Shown here in pieces: positions 9,918 through 16,897 of a stretch of 64,000 bases of DNA. This stretch comes from Mycolicibacterium hassiacum DSM 44199 (GTDB lineage: Bacteria > Actinomycetota > Actinomycetes > Mycobacteriales > Mycobacteriaceae). Both the position numbers and the translations under genes were made by a program. How positions within the stretch are numbered: position 1 is the first letter of the stretch; every line of letters begins with the position of its first letter. The notes under the pieces were generated by a model that saw only the letters and a program-made list of their open reading frames with translations, did no database searches and was not told the origin of the DNA. The stretch is from assembly GCF_900603025.1 (NCBI RefSeq), contig NZ_LR026975.1, positions 4,340,001 through 4,404,000 on the forward strand. Direction: 5' to 3'.

Positions 9918-10901
9918 GTGACAGTGCTCGCGCACGAGGCCGACGACGAGTTCCTGCTGCGGGCCGAGCCGCATCGGCGCGAACTGTTGGCGCATTGCTA
10001 CCGCATGACCGGGTCGCTGCACGACGCCGAGGACCTGGTGCAGGAGACCTACCTGCGCGCCTGGAAGGCCTACTCCGGGTTCAAGGGCGAGTCGTCGCTG
10101 CGCACCTGGCTGTACCGGATCGCCACCAACACCTGCCTGACCGCGCTCGAGGGCAGGCAGCGCCGCCCGCTGCCGTCCGGCTTGGGCGGGCCCAACGCCG
10201 ATCCGACCGACGACATCACCTTCCGTGATGAGGTGCCGTGGCTGGAGCCGCTGCCGGATCCGGCCGCCGACCCGTCGGAGATCGTCGGGTCCCGGGAGTC
10301 GGTGCGGCTGGCGTTCGTGGCCGCGCTGCAGCACCTGTCGCCGCGGCAACGCGCGGTGCTGGTGTTGCGCGAGGTGCTGCAGTGGAAGGCGGCGGAGGTC
10401 GCCGAGGTGCTGGGTTGCTCCACCGCGGCGGTCAACAGCCTGCTGCAGCGCGCACGTGCCCAGCTGGCGGCCGCAGGGGTCCGCGAGGACGACGTGTTGC
10501 CCGCCCCGGACTCCCCCGAGGCGCAGGAGCTGCTGGACCGCTACATCGCGGCGTTCGAGTCCTACGACATCGACAAACTGGTCGAGCTGTTCACCGCCGA
10601 CGCGGTGTGGGAGATGCCGCCGTTCGACTCCTGGTATCGGGGCCCGCACGACATCGTGCTGCTGTCCAAGACGCACTGCCCGGCGGAGGGGCCCGGGGAT
10701 CTGCGGTTCATCCGCACCACCGCCAACGGTCAGCCCGCCGCCGCGGTGTACCTGCTCAACCGGGAGACCGGCCGCCACGAGCCGCTGCAGCTGCAGGTCT
10801 TCGACATCGGCGCCGACGGTATCCGGCACGTGGTGGCGTTCCATCTGCCCTCGTTCGAGAAGTGGGGGTTGCCTGCGGTGTGGGAGGCGCCGGGCGCCTG
10901 A
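9918..10901 (+). CDS. sigG: ECF sigma factor with C-terminal SnoaL-like domain
   Basis: A 327-residue extracytoplasmic-function sigma factor. Region 2 includes HCYRMTGSLHDAEDLVQETYLRAW, here seen as the segments HCYRMTGS and DAEDLVQETYLRAW, and region 4 includes LSPRQRAVLVLREVLQW and AEVLGCSTAAVNSLLQRAR. The last 110 residues form a SnoaL/NTF2-like domain (LLDRYIAAFESYDIDKLVEL...), the hallmark of the SigG/SigJ-type group, where it modulates activity in place of a classical anti-sigma factor. I use GTG 9918 because region 2 begins soon after and an upstream extension would overlap the divergent lipase gene. Position matches Rv0182c. Confidence 0.9.
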   Translation: MTVLAHEADDEFLLRAEPHRRELLAHCYRMTGSLHDAEDLVQETYLRAWKAYSGFKGESSLRTWLYRIATNTCLTALEGRQRRPLPSGLGGPNADPTDDITFRDEVPWLEPLPDPAADPSEIVGSRESVRLAFVAALQHLSPRQRAVLVLREVLQWKAAEVAEVLGCSTAAVNSLLQRARAQLAAAGVREDDVLPAPDSPEAQELLDRYIAAFESYDIDKLVELFTADAVWEMPPFDSWYRGPHDIVLLSKTHCPAEGPGDLRFIRTTANGQPAAAVYLLNRETGRHEPLQLQVFDIGADGIRHVVAFHLPSFEKWGLPAVWEAPGA

Positions 10902-10925
10902 GGCCGGCGCTACGCCTTGCCGGTG

Positions 10926-11160
10926 TTATGGGCGGCACAGGGTGGTGGCCGCGGCGGCGATCGCCGGATGGTCGAGGCTCAGCGGTTCGACGTTGAGCAG
11001 TGCCGGCCGTTCCCAGCTCGCGGTCACGTCCCAACTCCGGTGGTGGTAGCTCTGCGGGCACCGGGCCACCGGGAAACTCGAACATCGACACAAGACGAGC
11101 GCGGGCGTAGATGTGCTCGAGGTCGATCAGAATCGGAGCCGCGGTCGGACCCGGTCGTTC
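10926..11160 (-). pseudogene. Short remnant of an unidentified gene
   Basis: Between sigG and marR the minus strand holds protein-like sequence in two frames. DLEHIYARARLVSMFEFPGG lies around 11060-11130, and after a shift near 11040 the text continues RSWDVTASWERPALLNVEPL up to a TAA at 10926. There is no start codon; the 5' side abuts the marR stop at 11169. I cannot name the family. It looks like the 3' remnant of a gene once downstream of marR. Confidence 0.4.
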
Positions 11161-11168
11161 CGCCCCCG

Positions 11169-11603
11169 CTAACCCAGCCGGCCGACGACGGTCGCGGCCA
11201 CCTCCCCGAACGCTCGCAGCTGCGCGACGGGGATGCCGTCGAACACGGTCGCCCGCACCAGGGCCGCATGACCGGGAGCGGCGGCCGCCAGTTTCGTGTG
11301 CCCGGCCGCGGTCAGCTCGACGGTCGCGGAGCGCCGGTCCTCGTCGCTTTCCCGGCGCAGCACCAGGCCGCGGCCGCGCATCCGGCGCAGCTGATGCGAC
11401 AGCCGGCTCTGCTCCCACGACAGCAGCGCGGCGAGGTCTCCGACCCGCAGGGGGCCGTGTTCGGACAGCGCGACCAGCACGTCGTAGTCGGCCAGCGACA
11501 GCCCGCAGTCGCGCTGCAGCTGGCGGTGCATCGCGGTTTGCAGCCGGCTGGTCATGGCCAGGTAGCTGCGCCAGATCCGCTGCTGTTCGTCGGTGAGGGC
11601 CAC
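11169..11603 (-). CDS. MarR-family transcriptional regulator
   Basis: A 144-residue winged-helix regulator. LADYDVLVALSEHGPLRVGDLAALLSW and SRLSHQLRRMRGRGLVLRRE mark the recognition helix and wing region, and DEDRRSATVELTAAG is the canonical MarR wing. GTG 11603 gives the typical helical N terminus. The next gene on the other strand beyond the IS110-family element is a pirin, so marR and pirin were probably close divergent neighbours before the insertion. The effector is unknown. Confidence 0.9.
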   Translation of the reverse strand: MALTDEQQRIWRSYLAMTSRLQTAMHRQLQRDCGLSLADYDVLVALSEHGPLRVGDLAALLSWEQSRLSHQLRRMRGRGLVLRRESDEDRRSATVELTAAGHTKLAAAAPGHAALVRATVFDGIPVAQLRAFGEVAATVVGRLG

Positions 11604-11610
11604 GGAATTA

Positions 11611-11622
11611 ATGACACATCAT
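11611..11622. promoter_or_regulatory. Candidate MarR operator
   Basis: ATGA-CACA-TCAT lies eight bases upstream of the marR start in an unusually AT-rich stretch. MarR proteins commonly bind short palindromes at their own start. The repeat is short, so this is only a suggestion. Confidence 0.3.
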
Positions 11623-11699
11623 CTTTGTTGAGGCGTCCAGTACCGCCGACCTAGGCTTGGCCCCGAGCGAGAGGATCGCCCCATGACACTTCCTGAGTC

Positions 11700-13000
11700 A
11701 ACCCCTACGCAGTTTTCATGCTGCGGTGTGCAGTTTTTGTACGGCACCGTGCCGGGCGGGGTCGTAGGGGCTTTGGTCGTGCCAGCAGCGGTAGATGACG
11801 CGAATCCAGGCGCGGGCGAGGATTCGCACGGCGTGGGGGTGGTCGTGTCCGCGCGCGCGGGCTCGGTTGTAGATGTCGGCTGCCCAAGTGCTTTGGTGTC
11901 GGCTGTTGTCAGCGAAGGTGGTCAGTGCTCGGCGGAAGCGTTTGTTGCATGCCCAGCGGAAGTGCACGGCGTGTTGTTTGCCGGAAGATTTGGTGACGGG
12001 AGTGACCCCGGCCAGGGCGGCCACGGCGTCGGGACCGTCGTAGGCTGCACGGGAGTCGCCCCACTCGGCGAGCACCTGGGCGGCGTTGATCTGACCCGAC
12101 CTTGGCAGCGACGTGAAGACCTCGGCGTCCGGGTGCTCCCCGAGGCGGGCGATGACGGATCGGTCGAGGGCCTTGCCTGCGCTGTTGAGCGCCTCGATGA
12201 CGCTGACGAGGGCCAGCACGACGTCGCGGACGGCGATAGTCAGGACGGGATCGGTGGTGCCTGCGGGTGCGCTGCGCAGCCGGGTCAACAGTTCTTTGAC
12301 TGGTCGTCGACCGGAATAGGAATGCTTGACAAGGAACGCAGCCAAGCGTTTCTCTCCGAGTCGAGCGGCGCTGGCCGCGGTGGGATAGCGACGCAGGAAC
12401 GCCAGGCTGATTGGAGATTCGACGTCGGCGAAGATCGCTTTGGCGCCAGGCCAGTGATCATCGAGCAGGGCGCTGAGTTGGTTGGTGGCCGCCACCCGCA
12501 TGGCGACAACGTCGTCGCGGGTGCGGACCACCGTGCGCAGCGCCTTGGTCGACGAACTGTACGGGGCTGCGGGGCGCAGTCGATGGTGGCGCAAGCGCAG
12601 GTATTCGGCGATCACCAGGGCGTCACCGGCATCAGACTTGGCGCCGGAGATGACTTCGCCGTCCCGCCACGTTTTGATGGCGTTCGGGGATACCGGGATG
12701 ACCGGGTGGCCGGCTTCGAGCAGCAGGTCGACCAGCCGCCCATTGGGTCGTTCGATCCCGATGTGCACATCGGCGGGATCGCCGAACTTGGACAGTTTGC
12801 GAATCAGTGTGGCGATGCCATCGGCAGTATGGTCAATCATGAACTGCGCCAGTATCTTTCCCACTGCGGACAGCACGCACACGGCATGAGTGGCGGCAGC
12901 CCAGTCCAACCCGACGTAGATGATTTCTGCGGTTTCCTCGGACAACGAATCTCCTCAAGGTGGCAGCGACGACGCGGCGAGGGGGTCGACCACCGGACGG
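11700..13000 (-). mobile_element. IS110-family insertion sequence (ends approximate)
   Basis: The element is defined by its transposase gene at 11716-12945. IS110-type elements lack the long terminal inverted repeats of DDE elements and often make no target duplication, so the exact ends cannot be set by eye. On the left, an ATG with a good GAGAGGAT site at 11683 begins a frame that runs straight into the element. On the right, unrelated sequence continues from about 13000 to the pirin start. The insertion therefore appears to sit in the former intergenic or coding region between marR and pirin. Confidence 0.7.
11716..12945 (-). CDS. IS110-family transposase (DEDD type)
   Basis: A 409-residue intact transposase. 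The N-terminal RuvC-like DEDD domain starts with YVGLDWAAATHAVCVL (first Asp in GLDWA), continues with HIGIERPNGRLVDLLLEAG and has the GAKSDAGDALVIAEY motif holding further acidic residues. The C-terminal transposase_20 domain contains SLPRSGQINAAQVLAEWGD and the catalytic Ser-type region GVTPVTKSSGKQ. IS110 enzymes act as site-specific DEDD/serine recombinases guided by a bridge RNA made from the element's non-coding end. The gene is full length and may be active. Confidence 0.93.
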   Translation of the reverse strand: MSEETAEIIYVGLDWAAATHAVCVLSAVGKILAQFMIDHTADGIATLIRKLSKFGDPADVHIGIERPNGRLVDLLLEAGHPVIPVSPNAIKTWRDGEVISGAKSDAGDALVIAEYLRLRHHRLRPAAPYSSSTKALRTVVRTRDDVVAMRVAATNQLSALLDDHWPGAKAIFADVESPISLAFLRRYPTAASAARLGEKRLAAFLVKHSYSGRRPVKELLTRLRSAPAGTTDPVLTIAVRDVVLALVSVIEALNSAGKALDRSVIARLGEHPDAEVFTSLPRSGQINAAQVLAEWGDSRAAYDGPDAVAALAGVTPVTKSSGKQHAVHFRWACNKRFRRALTTFADNSRHQSTWAADIYNRARARGHDHPHAVRILARAWIRVIYRCWHDQSPYDPARHGAVQKLHTAA

Positions 13001-13178
13001 TCACTAACTGGCGCTCTGCGGCGCGTCTTCCTGATGCCGGTCTGCGACTCCGGGAGGGCCGAGGGCGGCGGTGTCATGCTGGCCCTCTACGAGCGACCGC
13101 ACCTGGCCGTCACCTCGGCCCCCGCCGAGTCCCTTCAACGAACACCCATCAGGCATCCGCAATAAGGATGGTGCCCTA

Positions 13179-13940
13179 GTGACCGCACCGACCATCGACA
13201 TCCGCCGGGCCGCCGACCGGATGCGCACCCGCATCGACTGGCTGGACTCGAGGCATTCGTTCTCCTTCAACGACCACTACGACCCGGCAAACACCCATCA
13301 CGGTCTGCTGCTGGTCAACAACGACGACGTCATCGCCCCCGGCACCGGTTTCGAGACGCACCCGCACCGCGATATGGAGATCGTCACCTGGGTGCTGCGC
13401 GGGTCGCTGGTGCACCAGGATTCGGTCGGCAACGCCGGGGTGATCTATCCCGGCCTGGCCCAACGGATGTCAGCCGGCCGCGGCATCCTGCACTCGGAGA
13501 AGAACGACTCCTGGACGCTGACCGGCGAACCCGCCCACCGCGAACCGGTGCGGCTCATCCAGATGTGGGTGGTGCCCGACGAGAGCGGGATCGACCCGGG
13601 CTATCAGCAGCTCGAGATCGACGACGAGCTGCTGCGCGGCGGGCTGGTCACCATCGCCTCCGGCATGCCCGCGCACCGCGATCGGACCGCGATCACCATC
13701 CGCAACGCCAAGGCCGCGCTGCACGGCGCCCGGCTGCGGCCCGGCGAGACCGTCGAGCTGCCCGACGCGCCGTATCTGCACCTGTTCGTGGCGGTGGGCG
13801 AGGTGACCCTGGAAGGCGCCGGGGCGCTGGCCGAGGGCGACGCGGTGCGGTTCACCGGCACCGGCGGCCATCGGGTCACCGCCGGCACCGCCGCCGAGGT
13901 CCTGGTCTGGGAGATGCATGCGAGTTTGTCTGCGCCGTAA
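13179..13940 (+). CDS. Pirin-like bicupin protein
   Basis: A 253-residue pirin family protein. The N-terminal cupin has the metal-binding pattern HPHRDMEIVTWVLRG...HQDSVG and HSEKN, giving His ligands and the Glu; QRMSAGRGILHSEKNDS is the pirin signature. The C-terminal cupin (LRPGETVELPDAPYLHLF) has lost the metal ligands, as is usual. Family members include quercetinases and redox-sensing regulators. GTG 13179 begins just before the conserved IDIRRAADR segment. The next gene overlaps its end by 23 bases, so the two are co-expressed. Position corresponds to Rv0181c. Confidence 0.9.
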   Translation: MTAPTIDIRRAADRMRTRIDWLDSRHSFSFNDHYDPANTHHGLLLVNNDDVIAPGTGFETHPHRDMEIVTWVLRGSLVHQDSVGNAGVIYPGLAQRMSAGRGILHSEKNDSWTLTGEPAHREPVRLIQMWVVPDESGIDPGYQQLEIDDELLRGGLVTIASGMPAHRDRTAITIRNAKAALHGARLRPGETVELPDAPYLHLFVAVGEVTLEGAGALAEGDAVRFTGTGGHRVTAGTAAEVLVWEMHASLSAP

Positions 13941-15222
13941 CGCGATTCGTGTGGTCGCCGGGCTGGGCGCGGTCGCGCTGGTGTTGAGCTGCCAACGCGC
14001 CCCCGAGCGCCCGGCCTCCCCGCCCGCGCCGCCCGCACCTCCGGCGCCGGCCGGGTTGGCGGCGGCGCCGCTGCGGGTCGCGCCGGAGTTCGCCTCCGCG
14101 CCGTTCGACCAGCCGCGCGAGGCGCTGATCCCGCCCGGCTGGTCGATCGCGGTGTGGGCGCGGATGCCCAAACCACGGCTGGCGGCCTGGGCGCCGGACG
14201 GGGCGCTGCTGGTGTCGGTGCCCAGCGCGGGGCAGGTGGCGCGGCTGGAGCCGGGCGGGCCCGGGGCCGAGCCGGCGCGGTCCACGCTGCTCGACGGGCT
14301 CGACGAACCGCACGGGCTGGCGTTCGCCGGGGACGAGCTCTACGTCGCCGAGAGCGACCAGATCGACGTCTACACCTACCGCGACGGCGCGGCGACGAAC
14401 CGCCGCACGCTGGTCGCCGGTCTGCCGAACGCCAAGAGCCCCGACCTGCGCGGCGCCTACGCGCACGCGCTCAAGAGCGTCGTGGTTGCCGCGGACGGCA
14501 CGGTGTACTTCTCCATCGGCTCGACCGGCAACATCTCCGCCGAGGACCGGGACGCCGATCCGCCGCGCGCCACGATCATGCGGGTGCCGCCGGGCGGCGG
14601 CCGGGCCGAGCCGTTCGCGGTGGGGGTGCGCAACGGCACCGGGCTGGCGATCGCCCCGGACGGGGCGGTGTGGACCGCGGTGAACAATCGCGACAACGTC
14701 GCCGACCCGCGTACCGGCGAGGTGTACATGGCCTACGTCAACGACCATCCGCCGGAGTCGGTCGCGCGCCTGACCCCGGGCCGGGATCTGGGGTGGCCGT
14801 ACTGCAACCCGGACGGCGGTCCGGCCGGTCTACCGCTGATCCCCGATGTGCAGACCAATCCGGACAACTCGCGTCTGGACTGCGCGGCGCTGCCGCCGAT
14901 CGAGCAGAGCCTCGGCGCGCACGCCGCTCCGCTCGGGATGAGCTTCGTCACCGGGGTGCTGCCGGAGCCGTATGCCAGCGGCGCGCTGGTCGGCGTGCAC
15001 GGGTCGTGGAACCGCGAGCCGCCGCGTGAGCCTCAGGTGGCGTTCTTCCCCTGGCGCGACGGTGAACTCGGCGACGCGCAGACCCTGGTCGGCGGGTTCC
15101 AGTACGCCGACGGGTCGCGGTGGGGCCGGCCGGTGGCCGCGGTGGCGGGGCCGGACGGCGCGATCTACATCACCGACGACTACGCCGATGCGATCTACCG
15201 TCTGGCCCCGCCGGGCCGCTGA
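13918..15222 (+). CDS. PQQ-dependent sugar dehydrogenase-like lipoprotein
   Basis: A 434-residue exported beta-propeller protein. The N terminus has basic residues, a hydrophobic core and the lipobox VLSC (Cys near 25), followed by a Pro/Ala linker. The propeller carries glucose/sorbosone dehydrogenase blade motifs: LLDGLDEPHGLAFAGDELYV, YFSIGSTGNI, RNGTGLAIAPDGAVW, GRDLGWPYCNP and GVHGSWNREPP. Family enzymes oxidise aldoses or similar sugars with PQQ at the outer side of the membrane, but many mycobacterial members have no proven cofactor. The start overlaps pirin. No PQQ synthesis genes are in the window. Confidence 0.82.
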   Translation: MRVCLRRNAIRVVAGLGAVALVLSCQRAPERPASPPAPPAPPAPAGLAAAPLRVAPEFASAPFDQPREALIPPGWSIAVWARMPKPRLAAWAPDGALLVSVPSAGQVARLEPGGPGAEPARSTLLDGLDEPHGLAFAGDELYVAESDQIDVYTYRDGAATNRRTLVAGLPNAKSPDLRGAYAHALKSVVVAADGTVYFSIGSTGNISAEDRDADPPRATIMRVPPGGGRAEPFAVGVRNGTGLAIAPDGAVWTAVNNRDNVADPRTGEVYMAYVNDHPPESVARLTPGRDLGWPYCNPDGGPAGLPLIPDVQTNPDNSRLDCAALPPIEQSLGAHAAPLGMSFVTGVLPEPYASGALVGVHGSWNREPPREPQVAFFPWRDGELGDAQTLVGGFQYADGSRWGRPVAAVAGPDGAIYITDDYADAIYRLAPPGR

Positions 15223-15495
15223 CTAGGCTCGGGGCGCTCCGCGCCGTCCCGCGATCGCCACGTAGCCGGCGATCAGGACGATCGCGACGACAAGGCCGAT
15301 GATGAACGGGATCGGCGAGAACATCTTGTCGCCGGTTTCGAACAGCGCGTTGGAGATCCAGGACCCCAGCAGTGCGCCGACCGCGCCGAGCAGCACGGTG
15401 ATGATGACGCCGATGTTCTGCTTGCCGGGCAGGATCCAGCGTGCGAGCACGCCGAGAATCGCGCCAACGATGAGTGCAACGATGATCGTCCCCAT
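15223..15495 (-). CDS. GlsB/YeaQ/YmgE-family stress membrane protein
   Basis: A 90-residue small membrane protein with three predicted helices: IIVALIVGAILGVLARWI, GVIITVLLGAVGALLGSWI and PFIIGLVVAIVLIAGYVAI. Two Gly-rich segments follow the transglycosylase-associated-protein pattern. Such proteins are common, stress-induced and of unknown mechanism. An AAGGAG site stands nine bases before the ATG. The gene converges on the PQQ-dehydrogenase-like gene with no gap (stop codons adjacent). Confidence 0.88.
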   Translation of the reverse strand: MGTIIVALIVGAILGVLARWILPGKQNIGVIITVLLGAVGALLGSWISNALFETGDKMFSPIPFIIGLVVAIVLIAGYVAIAGRRGAPRA

Positions 15496-15701
15496 GGGTT
15501 GTTACTCCTTCGGTCGTGGCGCCCGGTTGCGCCCTCGTTAACAGACGATGCCCGTCATTGCCCTTTTCAAACCCGGGGTCTCCGGGTGATCGCTGTCGCG
15601 TTCTTGCAATCTCCATTGAACGCCTGCCGCAGGCGCGCCGAAGGCAAAGTGTCGGAGCGCGATTCCACGGATACCAGGTTGTGCCCAAGCTGTGACGTAA
15701 G

Positions 15702-15729
15702 TTGACGGAGTTGCTGGTGTGATTAATGG
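15702..15729 (+). promoter_or_regulatory. Candidate promoter for the phosphodiester glycosidase gene
   Basis: TTGACG at 15702-15707 and TAATGG at 15724-15729 are spaced by 16 bases, resembling a housekeeping sigma-A promoter, and lie 35 bp before the GTG start at 15764. The rest of the 268-bp gap (15496-15763) shows no gene. Confidence 0.45.
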
Positions 15730-15763
15730 TGATTCGGTTCGCTAAGCACCAGGGAAGGAATCC

Positions 15764-16846
15764 GTGTCCGGTCCAACCGCAGCGTTTCGGCGTGTCACAG
15801 CGGCCTGCGCCGCCGTGCTGGTGTCGTGTGCGGGGCTGTCGACCCTCGCAGCGCCGAAGGCGCACGCGGCCAACGCCCGCGAGTTGCTGGCCGGCGCCAT
15901 CGCCCACACCCGCGGCTCGTATCTGGTCTACAACTTCGGCGCCGGGTATCCCGCGCCGATGCTCAACGCCGCCGGCCACTGGTACGAGATGAACAACGGC
16001 GGGCGGCTGATGATCATCAAGGGCGCCTCGCGCCGGCTCGCGCCGCGCCTGCTCGTCGACACCCACCGGGGCTACCAGGCCCGCTGCGAGCGCGACCCGC
16101 GGGCGCGCACCGGCGAGGGGCTGTGGCAGGCGGCGGAGATCTACACCCCGCTGCAGGCGTGGCAGGCGCTGGGCCGACCGATCATCGCGATCAACGCCAA
16201 CTTCTTCGATGTGCGCGGCCAGAAGGGCGGGTCGTGGAAGACCACCGGCTGCAGCTCGCCGCTGGGCGCCTACGTCGACAACACCGCCGGGCTGGGCCGG
16301 GCCAACGTCGCGGTCACCGGCACGATCCCCTACGCCGGCAAGCAGGGGCTGTCGGGCGGCAATGAGCATTGGAAGGCGTTGTCGACGATGATCCTGCCGG
16401 TCGGCGGCGCGCCGTACGTGGTGCCGCCCAAGCACGACAACGACTACAACGCCGCCGGCCCGGTGATCGAGGACCTGGTGAACAAGGGCGTGCGGTTCGT
16501 CGCCGTCGCGGGCATCGGGCTGCTGGCCCCCGGCGACACCGGCCAGCTCAACGACGGCGGGCCCAGCGCTGCGCGCACCGCGATCGCCTACGCCCGGGAC
16601 AAGGACGAGCTGTACGTGTTCCAGGGCGGCAGCTACACACCCGACCAGATCCAGGACCTGTTCCGCGGCCTGGGCAGCGACACCGCGGTGCTGCTCGACG
16701 GCGGTGGGTCGTCGGCGATCGTGCTGCGCCGCGACACCGGCGGGATGTGGGCCGGGGCCGGGTCACCGCGCGGATCGTGCGACACCTGGCAGGTGCTCTG
16801 CGATTCCCGCGAGCGCGCCCTGCCGAGCTGGCTGGCGTTCAACTAG
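15764..16846 (+). CDS. Exported phosphodiester glycosidase family protein (NAGPA domain)
   Basis: A 360-residue exported protein. GTG 15764 has an AAGGA site four bases ahead and yields a signal peptide ending near APKAHA-AN. The mature part carries the NAGPA (uncovering-enzyme-like) fold, with the motifs AINANFFDV, GGPSAARTAIAY, and the diagnostic VLLDGGGSSAIVLR near residue 315. The family hydrolyses GlcNAc-1-phosphodiester links or related sugar phosphodiesters on polysaccharides, so a role in cell-wall or capsule glycan trimming is plausible. Substrate is not known. A strong stem-loop follows the stop. Confidence 0.87.
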   Translation: MSGPTAAFRRVTAACAAVLVSCAGLSTLAAPKAHAANARELLAGAIAHTRGSYLVYNFGAGYPAPMLNAAGHWYEMNNGGRLMIIKGASRRLAPRLLVDTHRGYQARCERDPRARTGEGLWQAAEIYTPLQAWQALGRPIIAINANFFDVRGQKGGSWKTTGCSSPLGAYVDNTAGLGRANVAVTGTIPYAGKQGLSGGNEHWKALSTMILPVGGAPYVVPPKHDNDYNAAGPVIEDLVNKGVRFVAVAGIGLLAPGDTGQLNDGGPSAARTAIAYARDKDELYVFQGGSYTPDQIQDLFRGLGSDTAVLLDGGGSSAIVLRRDTGGMWAGAGSPRGSCDTWQVLCDSRERALPSWLAFN

Positions 16847-16853
16847 AAGACAA

Positions 16854-16881
16854 CGACGGCCGGGGTGTTCCCCGGCCGTCG
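16854..16881. terminator. Stem-loop between convergent genes
   Basis: CGACGGCCGGGG and CCCCGGCCGTCG are a perfect 12-bp stem around TGTT. It separates the plus-strand glycosidase gene from the minus-strand repetitive-protein gene and probably ends both transcripts. Confidence 0.8.
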
Positions 16882-16897
16882 CTGTTGGTGTCGCCGA

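Noticed and set aside
11683..13179. 498-codon plus-strand frame opposite the IS110-family transposase
   Set aside because: Its sequence is an antisense reading of the transposase apart from the first few codons, so I do not call it a gene.
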